Origin: an uncultured Lactobacillus sp.
Lineage (GTDB): Bacteria > Bacillota > Bacilli > Lactobacillales > Lactobacillaceae
NCBI GenBank assembly: GCA_946482425.1
Contig: CAMLRO010000030.1
Location: 1 to 16,691, forward strand
Length of the DNA stretch: 16,691 bases
Reading direction: 5' to 3'
Shown here: positions 1 to 8,219 of the stretch, in pieces
Layout: every line of letters begins with the position of its first letter
Position numbering within the stretch: the first letter of the stretch is position 1
Program-made: the position numbers and the translations under genes
Notes under the pieces: model-generated
Database searches by the model: none
What the model was told of the DNA's origin: nothing
Seen by the model: the letters and a program-made list of their open reading frames with translations, nothing else

Positions 1-2
1 TT

Positions 3-1115
3 TTATTTCCCCGTCTTTTTAAGAAAAAGTTGGAGGAGTTATCGCAAAAACAAAGTAGTCAAAATGAGGTGTTAACGGCAAAAGCAACCGATGCTCTTGA
101 GGGTTTTGTCAACCTGCTCACGCTTGGTCAGCAAAAATTGCTCAATAAGATAGTCTTTGCCGCATCAGATAAGGCAGGACAGGCACGGGTTAATTACATT
201 ACGGAAATGTCCTTCTCTAATTCACTGATTAACCTGATAAGTATATCTGCTCAAACTATTTTAACCATTGAATCCGGATATCTGGCCTTTCACAACCAAC
301 TTCCTATCGGTGCTATTTTAATTGTTGGTTCATTGTCCGGTAACGTTTTTGGCAGCTTGACAGAAATCAGCATTGATCTAACTTCAATTCGGGCCGTGCA
401 GCCTATTTTTGATAAGTACAATAAACTAGCTAATGCGCACAAGAAGACAGGGGACAAGGATGCTGCTCCTTTGACCCAGCAAATCGCATTTAGCGACCTT
501 TCGTTCAGCTACCCCAATAGTGATAGACCTATTTTAACGAATGTTGCCGGCAGAATTAAACGAGGCGAACGGGTGGCCATTGTTGGCCCGTCAGGCTGCG
601 GTAAGTCGACCCTGGTAAAATTAATTGGTGGCTTATTAACCGGATATCAAGGTTCGCTTACTTGGGATAATGATGAATATCGCGAACTTAATTTAAGTTC
701 GCTGCACAAGCAGATTGCTTACATTGACCAGTCCGCGTATATTTTTGATGGCAGCCTGCGCTATAACATCACTTTAGATCGCGAGGCAACAGACAAAGAA
801 GTCAACGCTGCAATTACGCGCGCCGGTCTCGAAGAATTTGTTGCAGATAATGCCAGCGGTCTTGACACTGTTTTAAAGCACGCCGGTAACAATATTTCAG
901 GTGGACAAAAGCAGCGCATTGCACTAGCACGGCAACTGTTGGGTAACCCGCAAGTTATTCTGGCCGATGAAATTACCTCTGCAATCGACGAAAAAGATGG
1001 ACAGAAAATCGAACAGAGTCTGCTTGATTTGGACAACATAACGTTAATCTATATTTCCCACCATTTGCGACCTGAAATCAAAAAGCAGTTTGATCAAGTA
1101 ATCGAATTGGGATGA
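3..1115 (+). CDS. ABC exporter half-transporter, C-terminal part (permease end plus ATPase), 5' partial
   Basis: The reading frame is open to the left edge of the window (codons from base 3), so the TTG at 30 is not a believable start and the N-terminal membrane helices lie outside. What remains is the end of an ABC type-1 exporter membrane domain, with hydrophobic helices at about residues 64-82 and 90-110 counted from that TTG, followed by a full nucleotide-binding domain. On that numbering the Walker A GPSGCGKST is at 186-194, the Q-loop glutamine at 234, the signature ISGGQKQR at 289-296, Walker B VILADE at 309-314 and the switch histidine in SHH at 344. The ATPase therefore looks intact. 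Family members are homo- or heterodimeric exporters of drugs, lipids or peptides; the substrate cannot be told here. The gene ends with TGA just before a strong terminator and looks GC-richer than its neighbours. A partner half-transporter may lie upstream. Confidence 0.93.
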   Translation, partial: LFPRLFKKKLEELSQKQSSQNEVLTAKATDALEGFVNLLTLGQQKLLNKIVFAASDKAGQARVNYITEMSFSNSLINLISISAQTILTIESGYLAFHNQLPIGAILIVGSLSGNVFGSLTEISIDLTSIRAVQPIFDKYNKLANAHKKTGDKDAAPLTQQIAFSDLSFSYPNSDRPILTNVAGRIKRGERVAIVGPSGCGKSTLVKLIGGLLTGYQGSLTWDNDEYRELNLSSLHKQIAYIDQSAYIFDGSLRYNITLDREATDKEVNAAITRAGLEEFVADNASGLDTVLKHAGNNISGGQKQRIALARQLLGNPQVILADEITSAIDEKDGQKIEQSLLDLDNITLIYISHHLRPEIKKQFDQVIELG

Positions 1116-1221
1116 TAGAATACTACATTTAATGACCTGTTAAAAAGCTGTGAAACTCTAATCTTTTAGATTATGGGCATAGTGTTTTATGCAAATGTGG
1201 CTATTACCTAAAATTCTACAG

Positions 1222-1268
1222 AAATAAAAAGAGGGCCTAGCTCTAAAGTTGGAGCTGGCCTTCTTTTT
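1222..1268. terminator. Intrinsic terminator, probably bidirectional, between the ABC gene and the asp23 operon
   Basis: GAGGGCC and AGCTC on the left pair with GAGCT and GGCCTTC on the right around a short loop, with one bulged T. A T-rich tail follows at 1261-1268 on the plus strand. An A-rich run at 1222-1230 supplies a U-tract for minus-strand transcripts. It sits between two convergent units, the exporter gene ending at 1115 and the stress operon ending at 1349. Confidence 0.8.
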
Positions 1269-1348
1269 GCATGATATTGTAATGGTCTATTTTTAGTTAC
1301 ATGCCACTATATAAGTTACTTCCAATTTGTCGATTGAGATTGAAAATA

Positions 1349-1861
1349 CTATTTAACTCTATTTTCTTTCTTCTTTTCCTCAACTTTATCTTGAGCTTTG
1401 TCTTTTTGATCGCTGATTTTATCCTTAGTGTCATTAGCAGCACCGGTGATACGGTCCTGTAAGCTGACAGAATCTTTTTCATGCTGCTCTTTAGTTTTAA
1501 TGTCAACTACAGTAACGTTGACTTCAACTGTATCAAGACCGGTCATTTCTTTGACTTTTTCTTGGATCTTTTCTTTAATTTGATCATATAGCTTGGTAAT
1601 GTCTACGCCATATTCTGCAACGATCTCAATATCAACGGCTACCTGCTTTTTGCCTACTTCAACATTTACGCCTGAAGTGACATCATCACTGTTAACAATT
1701 TTATCGGCAATATTTGAGAAAAAGCCGCCGTTAACTGTTAAAAGACCTTTAATGTCAGATAAGGCAATACCCACGATTTTTTGAATCACCTTTGAATCAT
1801 ATTTTAGATCGCCTTTAACTTCAGGTTTTGAACTTCCTTGATTTGAACTTGATTGTACCAT
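1349..1861 (-). CDS. Asp23/Gls24 family envelope stress response protein
   Basis: A 170-residue protein of the Asp23/Gls24 (alkaline shock) family. The core at about residues 15-125 carries the typical 'YDSKVIQKIVGIAL', 'VEVGKKQVAVDIEI' and 'GLDTVEVNVTVVDI' segments. The tail from about 126 is very rich in K, D and E and probably disordered. There is no signal peptide or membrane span. In Staphylococcus, Asp23 is a very abundant protein held under the membrane by AmaP; the amaP-like gene upstream supports the same arrangement here. The start is ATG at 1861 with a TAAGGAGT ribosome binding site at 1871-1878. It is the last gene of a three-gene operon, 24 bases after the DUF2273 gene. The family assignment is solid; the exact role in lactobacilli is inference. 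Confidence 0.93.
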   Translation of the reverse strand: MVQSSSNQGSSKPEVKGDLKYDSKVIQKIVGIALSDIKGLLTVNGGFFSNIADKIVNSDDVTSGVNVEVGKKQVAVDIEIVAEYGVDITKLYDQIKEKIQEKVKEMTGLDTVEVNVTVVDIKTKEQHEKDSVSLQDRITGAANDTKDKISDQKDKAQDKVEEKKKENRVK

Positions 1862-1885
1862 ATTGCATATACTCCTTATATTAAA

Positions 1886-2068
1886 TTATTTATTCTGCAA
1901 CATCTTTTTAAATACCGGCCAGTAATGACCAACTAAAAAGCCACAGACTAACATTACAATGACGAAAATAGTTTTGAAAAATCCCAGTACCAAAAAGCAA
2001 AATGCCAGTAACAAACCAATTACAGCACCGCTTATTTCTGGGAGGTATTTTTTATATTCTTCTTTCAT
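1886..2068 (-). CDS. DUF2273 family small membrane protein
   Basis: A 60-residue protein. Residues 1-10 are charged and residues 12-49 form two closely spaced hydrophobic helices (the 'SGAVIGLLLAFCFLVLGFF' segment and then 'IFVIVMLVCGFLVGHYW'), ending in a basic tail. Length, topology and position between amaP and the Asp23 gene match the DUF2273 family, which is almost always found in Asp23/Gls24 operons. Its function is unknown; a helper in anchoring the Asp23 layer to the membrane is a reasonable inference. The start ATG is at 2068. Its AAGGAGG ribosome binding site (about 2074-2080) touches the stop codon of amaP, so translation of the two is probably coupled. Confidence 0.88.
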   Translation of the reverse strand: MKEEYKKYLPEISGAVIGLLLAFCFLVLGFFKTIFVIVMLVCGFLVGHYWPVFKKMLQNK

Positions 2069-2079
2069 CTTAACCTCCT

Positions 2080-2634
2080 TTATTGAACGCGCTTCTCAGG
2101 TTTAGCCCCTTTGTGATAATTGGTAAACTTGATGTTAATTTTTGGCTTTTGTTCAATTCCCAGCAACTGCTTTAGATTCTTTTTCAATTCTTCAAGGTAT
2201 TCATCAAGTAGAGCAGAAATGTTTTCACCTGCACCAAGGTCACCGCCAATTTTGATTTTAATATGGCGTTTTGTTAACTTGGAACTAACTTTAGCATTAT
2301 TTAGGTAAGGCAAATCAGCAAGCGAATTCATTACAAAGCTGTTGATAGCTTTTGAGGTGACTTTAACTTGACCATCACGTTTGTGAATTAGATTAAAGTA
2401 TCTTTGGACTGGCCAGAATAGGATGACAAATAAACTGATAATTAGTATTATAAAGATAATTGCACTAATACCAATTAAGTACCATGTAAAGATGGGATTA
2501 AGAGAACCTAAATGCGGTAATTTAATCCTTAAATATTTTTGCCAAAAACTGCTGGTTTCCCATAATAGGTAAACGGGAATTGGTAGCAATAATATTATGC
2601 ATAGTACTAATAGCCATTTCTTAATTCTTTTCAA
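2080..2634 (-). CDS. amaP: Alkaline shock response membrane anchor protein AmaP
   Basis: A 184-residue protein with two membrane helices (about 7-25 and 50-75) joined by an external loop of about 25 residues, then a cytoplasmic domain that distantly resembles the Asp23 fold and ends in a basic tail. This is the layout of AmaP, which recruits Asp23 to the membrane. The start is TTG at 2634: the nearest upstream ATG (2645) is out of frame and stops at once, and the next downstream ATG (2617) is also out of frame. A GAGG at about 2646-2649 is the likely ribosome binding site. It is the first gene of the operon amaP, DUF2273, asp23. The rare start codon may hold AmaP below the level of Asp23, which is inference. 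Confidence 0.87.
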   Translation of the reverse strand: MKRIKKWLLVLCIILLLPIPVYLLWETSSFWQKYLRIKLPHLGSLNPIFTWYLIGISAIIFIILIISLFVILFWPVQRYFNLIHKRDGQVKVTSKAINSFVMNSLADLPYLNNAKVSSKLTKRHIKIKIGGDLGAGENISALLDEYLEELKKNLKQLLGIEQKPKINIKFTNYHKGAKPEKRVQ

Positions 2635-2667
2635 CTTATCACCATCCTCTCAGTGTTCACCTTAATA

Positions 2668-2697
2668 ATAATACTGATTATTTTAACAGACTAACAA
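2668..2697 (-). promoter_or_regulatory. Candidate sigma-A promoter of the amaP operon
   Basis: On the minus strand a TTGTTA (-35, 2692-2697) is followed after 18 bases by TATTAT (-10, 2668-2673), about 35 bases before the TTG start of amaP. An AT-only inverted repeat, AATAAT and ATTATT around ACTG (2667-2682), overlaps the -10 box. In such AT-rich DNA this may be chance. Confidence 0.4.
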
Positions 2698-2742
2698 TAT
2701 GCTCCATATATATACATTAACAGTTTGCAATTTTTTACACAC

Positions 2743-2767
2743 AAAAAGCGGTGCCGTAAAGCACCGC
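2743..2767 (-). terminator. Intrinsic terminator of nagB
   Basis: A perfect 7-bp GC-rich stem, GCGGTGC pairing with GCACCGC around a 6-base loop (2748-2767). On the minus strand a five-T tract follows (2743-2747). It lies 24 bases after the nagB stop codon. Confidence 0.88.
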
Positions 2768-2790
2768 CTTTATTTGCAAAAACGAACTGA

Positions 2791-3516
2791 TTATTTTTGA
2801 TATTTAGCACTTAACTTGCTTGCTGCAGCCTGATCAACAATTACAGTGACATTTTGATGTTGTTGCAAAACTGAAGCAGGTACATCTTCTGTTACTGGGC
2901 CTTCAACCATTTTAGCCACAGCATCAGCTTTATTGTCGCCAAATGCCATTACCACAATTTCTTTTGCAGACATAATGTTAGCTATTCCCATACAGATTGC
3001 AGTCTTTGGCACATCATCAATGTTATCAAAGAAACGTGAGTTAGCTTTAATAGTATTGTCTGTCAGTTTTACTTCATGGGTAACGGAATCAAATGATGTT
3101 CCTGGTTCATTAAAGGCAATATGTCCATTTCTACCAATGCCCAATAACTGGATATCAATTGGATTCTCTGCAATTATCTTGTTGTAATCGTCTGAAGCTC
3201 CTTCAGGATCCTTGATTGCTTTAATACCATCTGGTACATAAGTCTTCTTAAATGGCTTTTCATTGAATAAGTATTTTTGCATAAAGTAATGGTAGCTTTG
3301 GTCATTGTCAGGAGCTAAACCAACATATTCATCAAGGTTGATGCTGGTTAGGTTACTCGTATCCATGTCGCTCTTAACCCATTCTTGGTATAAAGCAACA
3401 GGAGTAGAGCCAGTTGCTAAGCCAATAACTTTGGCACCATTAGCGATACTTTTTTCAAAAATTTCAAAGCCCTTTTTACTACCATTAGACTTGTCACTTG
3501 TAATAATTACTTTCAT
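2791..3516 (-). CDS. nagB: Glucosamine-6-phosphate deaminase
   Basis: A 241-residue cytoplasmic enzyme that converts glucosamine 6-phosphate to fructose 6-phosphate and ammonia, linking amino-sugar use to glycolysis and drawing on the same pool used for cell-wall precursors. Visible motifs are the phosphate loop GLATGSTP (32-39), LDEYVGL (61-67, with the catalytic Asp62) and [15 protein letters not shown] (125-139, with the ring-opening His132 and Glu137). The length fits the short Firmicutes form (B. subtilis NagB is about 242), not the longer, allosteric E. coli form of 266. The start is ATG at 3516 with GGAGG eight or nine bases upstream. It is monocistronic, with its own terminator. No nagA lies next to it in this window. 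Regulation by a GntR/HutC-type repressor is suggested by the palindrome in its promoter. Confidence 0.96.
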   Translation of the reverse strand: MKVIITSDKSNGSKKGFEIFEKSIANGAKVIGLATGSTPVALYQEWVKSDMDTSNLTSINLDEYVGLAPDNDQSYHYFMQKYLFNEKPFKKTYVPDGIKAIKDPEGASDDYNKIIAENPIDIQLLGIGRNGHIAFNEPGTSFDSVTHEVKLTDNTIKANSRFFDNIDDVPKTAICMGIANIMSAKEIVVMAFGDNKADAVAKMVEGPVTEDVPASVLQQHQNVTVIVDQAAASKLSAKYQK

Positions 3517-3546
3517 TTTATTTACGCCTCCATGTTTGTTACCTTA

Positions 3547-3584
3547 ATTATAAATTGGTATATGCCAATTTGTCAACTGGTATA
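3547..3584 (-). promoter_or_regulatory. nagB promoter with an operator filling the -35/-10 spacer
   Basis: On the minus strand a consensus TTGACA (3571-3576) and a consensus TATAAT (3547-3552) are 18 bases apart. The whole spacer (3553-3570) is a palindrome: AATTGG and CCAATT around a 6-base centre. On the plus strand its core reads GGTATATGCC, one base off the GTnTAnAC core bound by HutC-subfamily GntR regulators such as NagR/YvoA. A second TGGTATA lies at 3578-3584, 22 bases from the first at 3556-3562, just upstream of the -35 box. Repression relieved by an amino-sugar phosphate is the likely role, by analogy with NagR. Confidence 0.8.
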
Positions 3585-3612
3585 AAGTGCATTAATTACT
3601 ATTTTTTAAATA

Positions 3613-3662
3613 TAAAAAGAGTTCAATTAATGTTACATGTGAAACACACGTTAATTGAACTC
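3613..3662 (-). terminator. Intrinsic terminator of the MacB-like ABC gene
   Basis: A perfect 12-bp stem, GAGTTCAATTAA (3619-3630) with TTAATTGAACTC (3651-3662), with a 20-base loop. On the minus strand it is followed by a five-T tract (3614-3618). It lies 15 bases after the stop of the ABC gene. Confidence 0.82.
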
Positions 3663-3677
3663 ATTAGTAATTATTAA

Positions 3678-6023
3678 TTATTCACTTCTCAATGCAATTG
3701 CTGCATCCTTTTTAGCTGCCATACGTGCAGGCAAATGTCCACCAATCATTGTCAAAATAGTGGAAATAAAAACTAATACTACTGCGTGCACCGGATTTAG
3801 TTGTGCCACATTAGATAGGTCCGTAATGGAGTAGAGAACAGAGTTAATCGGGAATACCAGCAGCCAGGCAATGAATACACCCAACACGCCGGAAAAGATA
3901 CCTAATATAAATGTTTCTGCATCAAAGACACGGGTGATATCTTTTTTGCGTGCACCTAAGGCCTTCAAAATACCAATTTCTTTGGTTCTTTCCAAAACAG
4001 AAGTATAAGTTAAAATTCCAATCATGATCATTGAAGTTACTAAAGAAATAGCGGCAAAAGCAACTAAGACGGTAGTAATACCATTTAGCAATCCACCAGT
4101 CATTGAAGTTACAGCACTTGACATGTCAGTATAGATAATTTTATCTTGTTTCTTTTTGCCCTTGTTCCACTTATCTAAATAATCAAGCACTTTGTCTTTA
4201 GCATCAAAATCGTTAGGATAAATCATGATACTGGTTGGAATTGTGGAACCACCAATTGACTGCATCATTTGCTTCTTTTCCCGTGCATTCATATTTTGAC
4301 CAGTCATCACATTTTGAGTGGTTTTCTTTTGGGCTTTTACTATTGCTGAATTCTTATTTTTCTTAATAATATTTTGTGCCAGCTGATCACTGTAGGCAAT
4401 TCCAGATGATAAAAGAGCCATCGAATTTTCGTTTTTAGGTCGGATGACACCAACAATTCGGAGAGTAGTTTTACTATGCTCATACATAGAATTGCTTACT
4501 TTTTGCGGTATGAACATTCCAGTAGGCAGTTTTTGATAATAATCATCGTTAGCGACAATTTTAAATTTTTGCCCAACTAGCTTCTGGTATTTTAACCTTT
4601 CTCCTGTTTTAACTTTTAAACCAAGGTTTTTAAGGATATTAATATTTAGCTTGTTTTTGTTGTCAGTCACTAAAACCAGGTCAGTGGACTTATCTGGCCA
4701 AACACCAGACAATAATTGGTAATTTTCTTTTAAAAAATTGTTTTTGCTTTTTCTTAGAGTAGTAGGAAAGACGGAAGAGCCCAGACCAGTGGCACTAATT
4801 GCCTGCATGCGCATCTGAGCAGCAGCCTGTGAGCCGTTTGAATCAGCGGAGATTGGCGAAAACTGCACAGGCTTAACTTTATGGTTTTTACGCGTCAAGA
4901 TATTTAAATTAACGCCGCGCTGATATGAAATGCTGTTGGCATAATTAGGATTGATCTTTTTAACGTAATTAACGTATTTTTGATCAATTTTGTTTTGGTG
5001 AGTTGACTCTTGCAGCCTATCTTTTTCAATTGTGATATAGCCGTGATTTTTGACATTTTTATCAGATTCATTGCGGTCTTGCACACTGCTAGCATCCGTA
5101 GCAGTTTGATTGATGGTAACGGGATATTTAGCCAGTGCTTTACTCATCGTCGTGTCAATCTGTTTTTGAAAACCGTTAGACAAAGCCAATACAACTGCAA
5201 TAGAAATAATGCCGATACTTGAGGCAAAGGCAGTTAAGGTGGTTCTGCCTTTTTTAGTCATGATATTGGTAAAGCTTAATTTAATAGCATTCCAATAGGA
5301 CATTTTTGTCCGCTTTAATTTAAAAGTATCTTTTTCTTTTTCAGGAGTGAAGGGGTTGGAATCATTTAAAATTTTGCCGTCTTTAAAATTGACGATTCTG
5401 GTTGCATATTCTTGAGCGAGCTCTGAATTATGGGTAACCATAACTACTAGGCGGTCTTTTGACAGCTCTTTGATTAATTTCATGATTTGCTCAGAAGTTT
5501 TGGTGTCAAGAGCACCCGTAGGCTCATCGCAAAGCAGAATATCAGGATCGTTTGCTAAAGCACGAGCGATAGCAACCCTCTGCATTTGCCCACCAGAAAG
5601 CTGGTTGGGGTTTTTAGAAATATGATCCTTTAATCCGACTTGCGTTAAGGCATTGACTGCCCGCTGATGTCTTTCCGCAGCCGAAACGCCAGACAGATTC
5701 ATTCCTAATTCGACGTTAGCAATGATTGATAAATGTGAAATCAGATTATAATTTTGAAAAACAAAACCAACGGAATTGTTCCGATAAGCATCCCAATCTG
5801 TTTCTTTAAAATTCTTAGTGGATTTACCATTGATAACTAGATCGCCACTATCATAGCGATCAAGTCCGCCCACAACGTTTAAGAGCGTTGTTTTACCAGA
5901 ACCACTAGGTCCTAATATTGCGACGAATTCCTGGTTACGAAAAGATATGGAAACATCATCAAGTGCATGGGTGACAGTATCACCGACATGATATGATTTA
6001 CGTAAATCTTTTAACTGCAGCAT
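3678..6023 (-). CDS. MacB-like ABC transporter: ATPase fused to FtsX-type permease
   Basis: A 781-residue single-chain protein. The N-terminal ATPase (about 1-225) has Walker A GPSGSGKT (38-45), the Q-loop glutamine at 90, signature LSGGQMQR (142-149), Walker [14 protein letters not shown] (161-173) and the switch histidine at 198. A linker leads to a type VII (FtsX/MacB) permease: a first helix at about 265-285, a large extracellular domain at about 286-645 rich in K, N and Q, and then three helices (about 648-672, 702-724, 745-765). The cytoplasmic loop carries the family motif [18 protein letters not shown] (679-696). Such proteins couple ATP hydrolysis to movements of the outer domain rather than classical transport, and act on peptides, antimicrobials or cell-wall processes. 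The substrate is unknown, and no histidine kinase or response regulator sits beside it. The ribosome binding site before ATG 6023 is weak (only A/G-rich sequence). No strong terminator separates it from the gene upstream. Confidence 0.92.
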   Translation of the reverse strand: MLQLKDLRKSYHVGDTVTHALDDVSISFRNQEFVAILGPSGSGKTTLLNVVGGLDRYDSGDLVINGKSTKNFKETDWDAYRNNSVGFVFQNYNLISHLSIIANVELGMNLSGVSAAERHQRAVNALTQVGLKDHISKNPNQLSGGQMQRVAIARALANDPDILLCDEPTGALDTKTSEQIMKLIKELSKDRLVVMVTHNSELAQEYATRIVNFKDGKILNDSNPFTPEKEKDTFKLKRTKMSYWNAIKLSFTNIMTKKGRTTLTAFASSIGIISIAVVLALSNGFQKQIDTTMSKALAKYPVTINQTATDASSVQDRNESDKNVKNHGYITIEKDRLQESTHQNKIDQKYVNYVKKINPNYANSISYQRGVNLNILTRKNHKVKPVQFSPISADSNGSQAAAQMRMQAISATGLGSSVFPTTLRKSKNNFLKENYQLLSGVWPDKSTDLVLVTDNKNKLNINILKNLGLKVKTGERLKYQKLVGQKFKIVANDDYYQKLPTGMFIPQKVSNSMYEHSKTTLRIVGVIRPKNENSMALLSSGIAYSDQLAQNIIKKNKNSAIVKAQKKTTQNVMTGQNMNAREKKQMMQSIGGSTIPTSIMIYPNDFDAKDKVLDYLDKWNKGKKKQDKIIYTDMSSAVTSMTGGLLNGITTVLVAFAAISLVTSMIMIGILTYTSVLERTKEIGILKALGARKKDITRVFDAETFILGIFSGVLGVFIAWLLVFPINSVLYSITDLSNVAQLNPVHAVVLVFISTILTMIGGHLPARMAAKKDAAIALRSE

Positions 6024-6159
6024 GTCTTTTTCTCTTTCTTTTTAATAATTAATTAATAAGAGATAGTTTAACATTTATAAAATCGCAAAGCCAAAAGAAG
6101 TTGTTTTTAAGACCAAACTTTATTTTTTCTAATGATAATAATTCTGCTAATTAAATTTT

Positions 6160-7248
6160 TTAATGAATAAGACCAGTTAAATCAAATAAAGCGTAAATAA
6201 TGAAGAAGAGAATAATTAAGAGGATGGCAACAATGTGCCTTTTCTTTTTTAAGAGTAAAACTGCCGCAAATTCGCGCACAATAGCATTAGGTAGAAAATA
6301 GAAACGAGTATAGCAACCTACGCCATTTGCGTTTAAACCTGCTGCTTTAGCATAAAGAGAAGCCCTGAAAATGTGATAGTTATTACTGAAAAACTTAGCT
6401 CTGTAGTCTTTACTCCCAAAATCTTTTGCTGCCACTTGGGCAGAAAATTTCATGTTTTGGAAAGTATTTTTGGAACGATCTTCAAGTAAGATTTGGTTAG
6501 GCTCAATCCCGCGTGCGATAGCATATTCGGTCATAGCTTGAGCTTCAGAAACTTTTTCATCTCCGCCTTTACCACCGGACATGATCAGTTTAGGCATTTT
6601 TCTTCCCTTAGTAACTTGCTTTTGAGCATATTCAATGGCGCGATTAATGCGACTTGCTAATAATGGTGTAACAGTTTCACCGTGTGAAAGTCCTGCTCCT
6701 AAGACAATTAGGTAGTCTTGATCATACTGTCTTGGTACAATTTGATAAAGCGTGAGATTGACTAAAAAATCATAGGCAACAAAAAGTAAATAATCTAAGA
6801 CACCAGTAGGGGCATACAACAGAATTCTTACCCAAGAAGGCAGATTTCTAAAGGGACCAATCAATGCAATGAGCCAAATAACTATTATTCCGATACCAAT
6901 AAATAAAGTTAAAAGGTTAGATAGAGTATGACTTTCCCTTTTCCATACAATGTAGGCATTCCACAAGAAAAACAGCCATGAAAAAGCCGCCATCAGAGTT
7001 ATTGCCGCTATAAACAGCACTATTATAATTTCATAAGCTAATATGAGCGGCCGAATACTGGTAGATAAAATCATCACTGTCAGCCACACACCTAGCATCA
7101 GTAAAAAAATGGTAAATAAAATGCCATTAAGTAATCTGCGTGGTTCTTTTAACCATGAGATTAAAAAGACTGCAAAAGATGTCAGCATAATAAGCGATAG
7201 AATTATAAAAGAGCGGTTTTGGTTTAATATTTCAAAGATTCTGATCAT
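6160..7248 (-). CDS. YdcF/ElyC-type DUF218 membrane protein
   Basis: A 362-residue protein. Residues 1-170 hold five or six hydrophobic helices (about 12-32, 40-62, 68-98, 110-131, 140-165). The DUF218 domain follows (about 177-320), and a final helix lies at about 338-355. The DUF218 signature is clear: DYLIVLGAGL (178-187), the SGGKGGDE turn (224-231) followed by SEAQAM, LLEDRSKNTFQN (254-265), and SNNYHIFRA (288-296) with the conserved asparagines and histidine. E. coli relatives (ElyC, SanA, YdcF) influence envelope integrity or undecaprenyl carrier use, but the biochemistry is unsettled. The start is ATG at 7248 with AAGGTAGG just upstream. A gap of 136 bases without a clear terminator separates it from the MacB-like gene, so read-through is possible. 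It is divergent from the CPBP gene. Confidence 0.88.
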   Translation of the reverse strand: MIRIFEILNQNRSFIILSLIMLTSFAVFLISWLKEPRRLLNGILFTIFLLMLGVWLTVMILSTSIRPLILAYEIIIVLFIAAITLMAAFSWLFFLWNAYIVWKRESHTLSNLLTLFIGIGIIVIWLIALIGPFRNLPSWVRILLYAPTGVLDYLLFVAYDFLVNLTLYQIVPRQYDQDYLIVLGAGLSHGETVTPLLASRINRAIEYAQKQVTKGRKMPKLIMSGGKGGDEKVSEAQAMTEYAIARGIEPNQILLEDRSKNTFQNMKFSAQVAAKDFGSKDYRAKFFSNNYHIFRASLYAKAAGLNANGVGCYTRFYFLPNAIVREFAAVLLLKKKRHIVAILLIILFFIIYALFDLTGLIH

Positions 7249-7280
7249 AATAACCTACCTTAGATGTTAAAACTAAGTCT

Positions 7281-7286
7281 ATTATA
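7281..7286 (-). promoter_or_regulatory. Candidate -10 box for the DUF218 gene
   Basis: A perfect TATAAT on the minus strand, about 33 bases before the ATG at 7248. No good -35 box is seen at 16-18 bases, so the promoter may be weak or need an activator. Confidence 0.35.
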
Positions 7287-7338
7287 ATAAAGATGAATAA
7301 AAAGTCCTAGTAAATTAAAATATGATAAAATAATAAAG

Positions 7339-7356
7339 TTATTTCCTGGGAAATAA
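7339..7356. promoter_or_regulatory. Perfect 18-bp palindrome in a divergent promoter region
   Basis: TTATTTCC and GGAAATAA face each other across a TG centre, midway between the divergent DUF218 (7248) and CPBP (7467) genes. The 8-bp perfect arms and two-base centre are typical of an operator for a dimeric regulator. The cognate protein is not known, and no regulator gene is adjacent. Confidence 0.45.
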
Positions 7357-7466
7357 TTTAGTAGGCAATATTTTGTTTCAAACTGGTCTTAATAAATTGG
7401 TGGCGCATGCCATGAAAACTTGCTGTTAACTGACTATTCTGGTTTTAATATGAAAAGGGTGTAAAC

Positions 7467-8147
7467 ATGATGAAGAAAATTTTTTATTTCTTAGGCAATA
7501 TAATTACTATGATTGCTGCTTTTATAATCTACAGCTTCGTACAACAATTTTACTTTTATCCTTTTAAATTAAAAAAAAGACTGGGATTAACTAGTTCTTC
7601 TTTTGTTATTCTGGTACTGGCAATTACAATTATAACTTTGTTATTAATCTTTTTCCTGTATCGCATGCAATTAAAGCAAAGTAACAAATGGAACTACAAT
7701 AGTAGGCCACATTGGCATTTCAAGAAAATATTGATTGCCCTTTTAGGAACATTCATGCTGATTATAGCTAGTGCGGTCGTTCAGTTTGCTTTGGGACTGG
7801 GTCTTGAACAAACTTCCACCAATCAAAATTTGCTTGATCAAATTTCCCGTCAGTCAGGTTATTTCTATCCGGTAATGGTTATTATAGTGGGACCGATGTT
7901 TGAGGAGCTCATCTTTCGGGGATTATTCTTCAATACTTTCTTTAAAGAAAAGAACAAATTAAATAAGTGGCTGGGGATAATTCTAAGTGGTTTTATTTTT
8001 GGCTATGTTCATGATCCCGGACTAACTAAATACATATTAGTTTATTGGGCACTAGGCTGTGTATTAGCATGGGTTTACACAACCACCAGGGATCTGCGCT
8101 ATTCAATGCTGTCGCACATGCTTTTTAATTCACTGGGTTTTGTATAA
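7467..8147 (+). CDS. CPBP family (Abi) intramembrane glutamic endopeptidase
   Basis: A 226-residue membrane protein with helices at about 8-28, 45-65, 86-110, 132-150, 168-182, 190-205 and 212-224. The three CPBP signatures are present: EELIFR (146-151, catalytic Glu146/147 and Arg151), FGYVH (178-182, with His182) and HMLFN (217-221, with His217 and Asn221). Active-site residues therefore look intact. Relatives include CAAX-type proteases and, in lactic acid bacteria, proteins near bacteriocin loci that process or give immunity to bacteriocins. No bacteriocin genes are seen next to it, so immunity is only one possibility. The start is ATG at 7467, followed by a second ATG, with AAAGGG at 7454-7459. 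It is monocistronic, with a strong terminator directly after the stop. Confidence 0.92.
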   Translation: MMKKIFYFLGNIITMIAAFIIYSFVQQFYFYPFKLKKRLGLTSSSFVILVLAITIITLLLIFFLYRMQLKQSNKWNYNSRPHWHFKKILIALLGTFMLIIASAVVQFALGLGLEQTSTNQNLLDQISRQSGYFYPVMVIIVGPMFEELIFRGLFFNTFFKEKNKLNKWLGIILSGFIFGYVHDPGLTKYILVYWALGCVLAWVYTTTRDLRYSMLSHMLFNSLGFV

Positions 8148-8200
8148 AAAAGCCTGATAAGTTTGCATCAGATATTAAATGCAATTTATCAGGCTTTTTA
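8146..8200. terminator. Long bidirectional intrinsic terminator between convergent genes
   Basis: AAAAAGCCTGATAA on the left pairs with TTATCAGGCTTTTT on the right (14 bp). An inner stem, TTTGCAT with ATGCAA, extends the hairpin. A- and T-runs on both flanks make it usable in both directions, ending the CPBP gene (+) and the P-type ATPase gene (-). Confidence 0.9.
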
Positions 8201-8219
8201 GTTGAAAACATTTTAAAGT

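Noticed and set aside
30..32. TTG as start of the first ABC gene
   Set aside because: The frame continues upstream to the window edge with sequence typical of an ABC exporter membrane domain, so the gene is cut, not started here.
2933..3547. Plus-strand open frames of 80-84 codons over nagB
   Set aside because: Antisense shadows of nagB, without start signals or recognisable domains.
3634..3651. Possible catabolite-repression (cre) site near TGTGAAACACACG
   Set aside because: Mismatches at the central CG of the cre consensus; the bases are the loop of the terminator hairpin.
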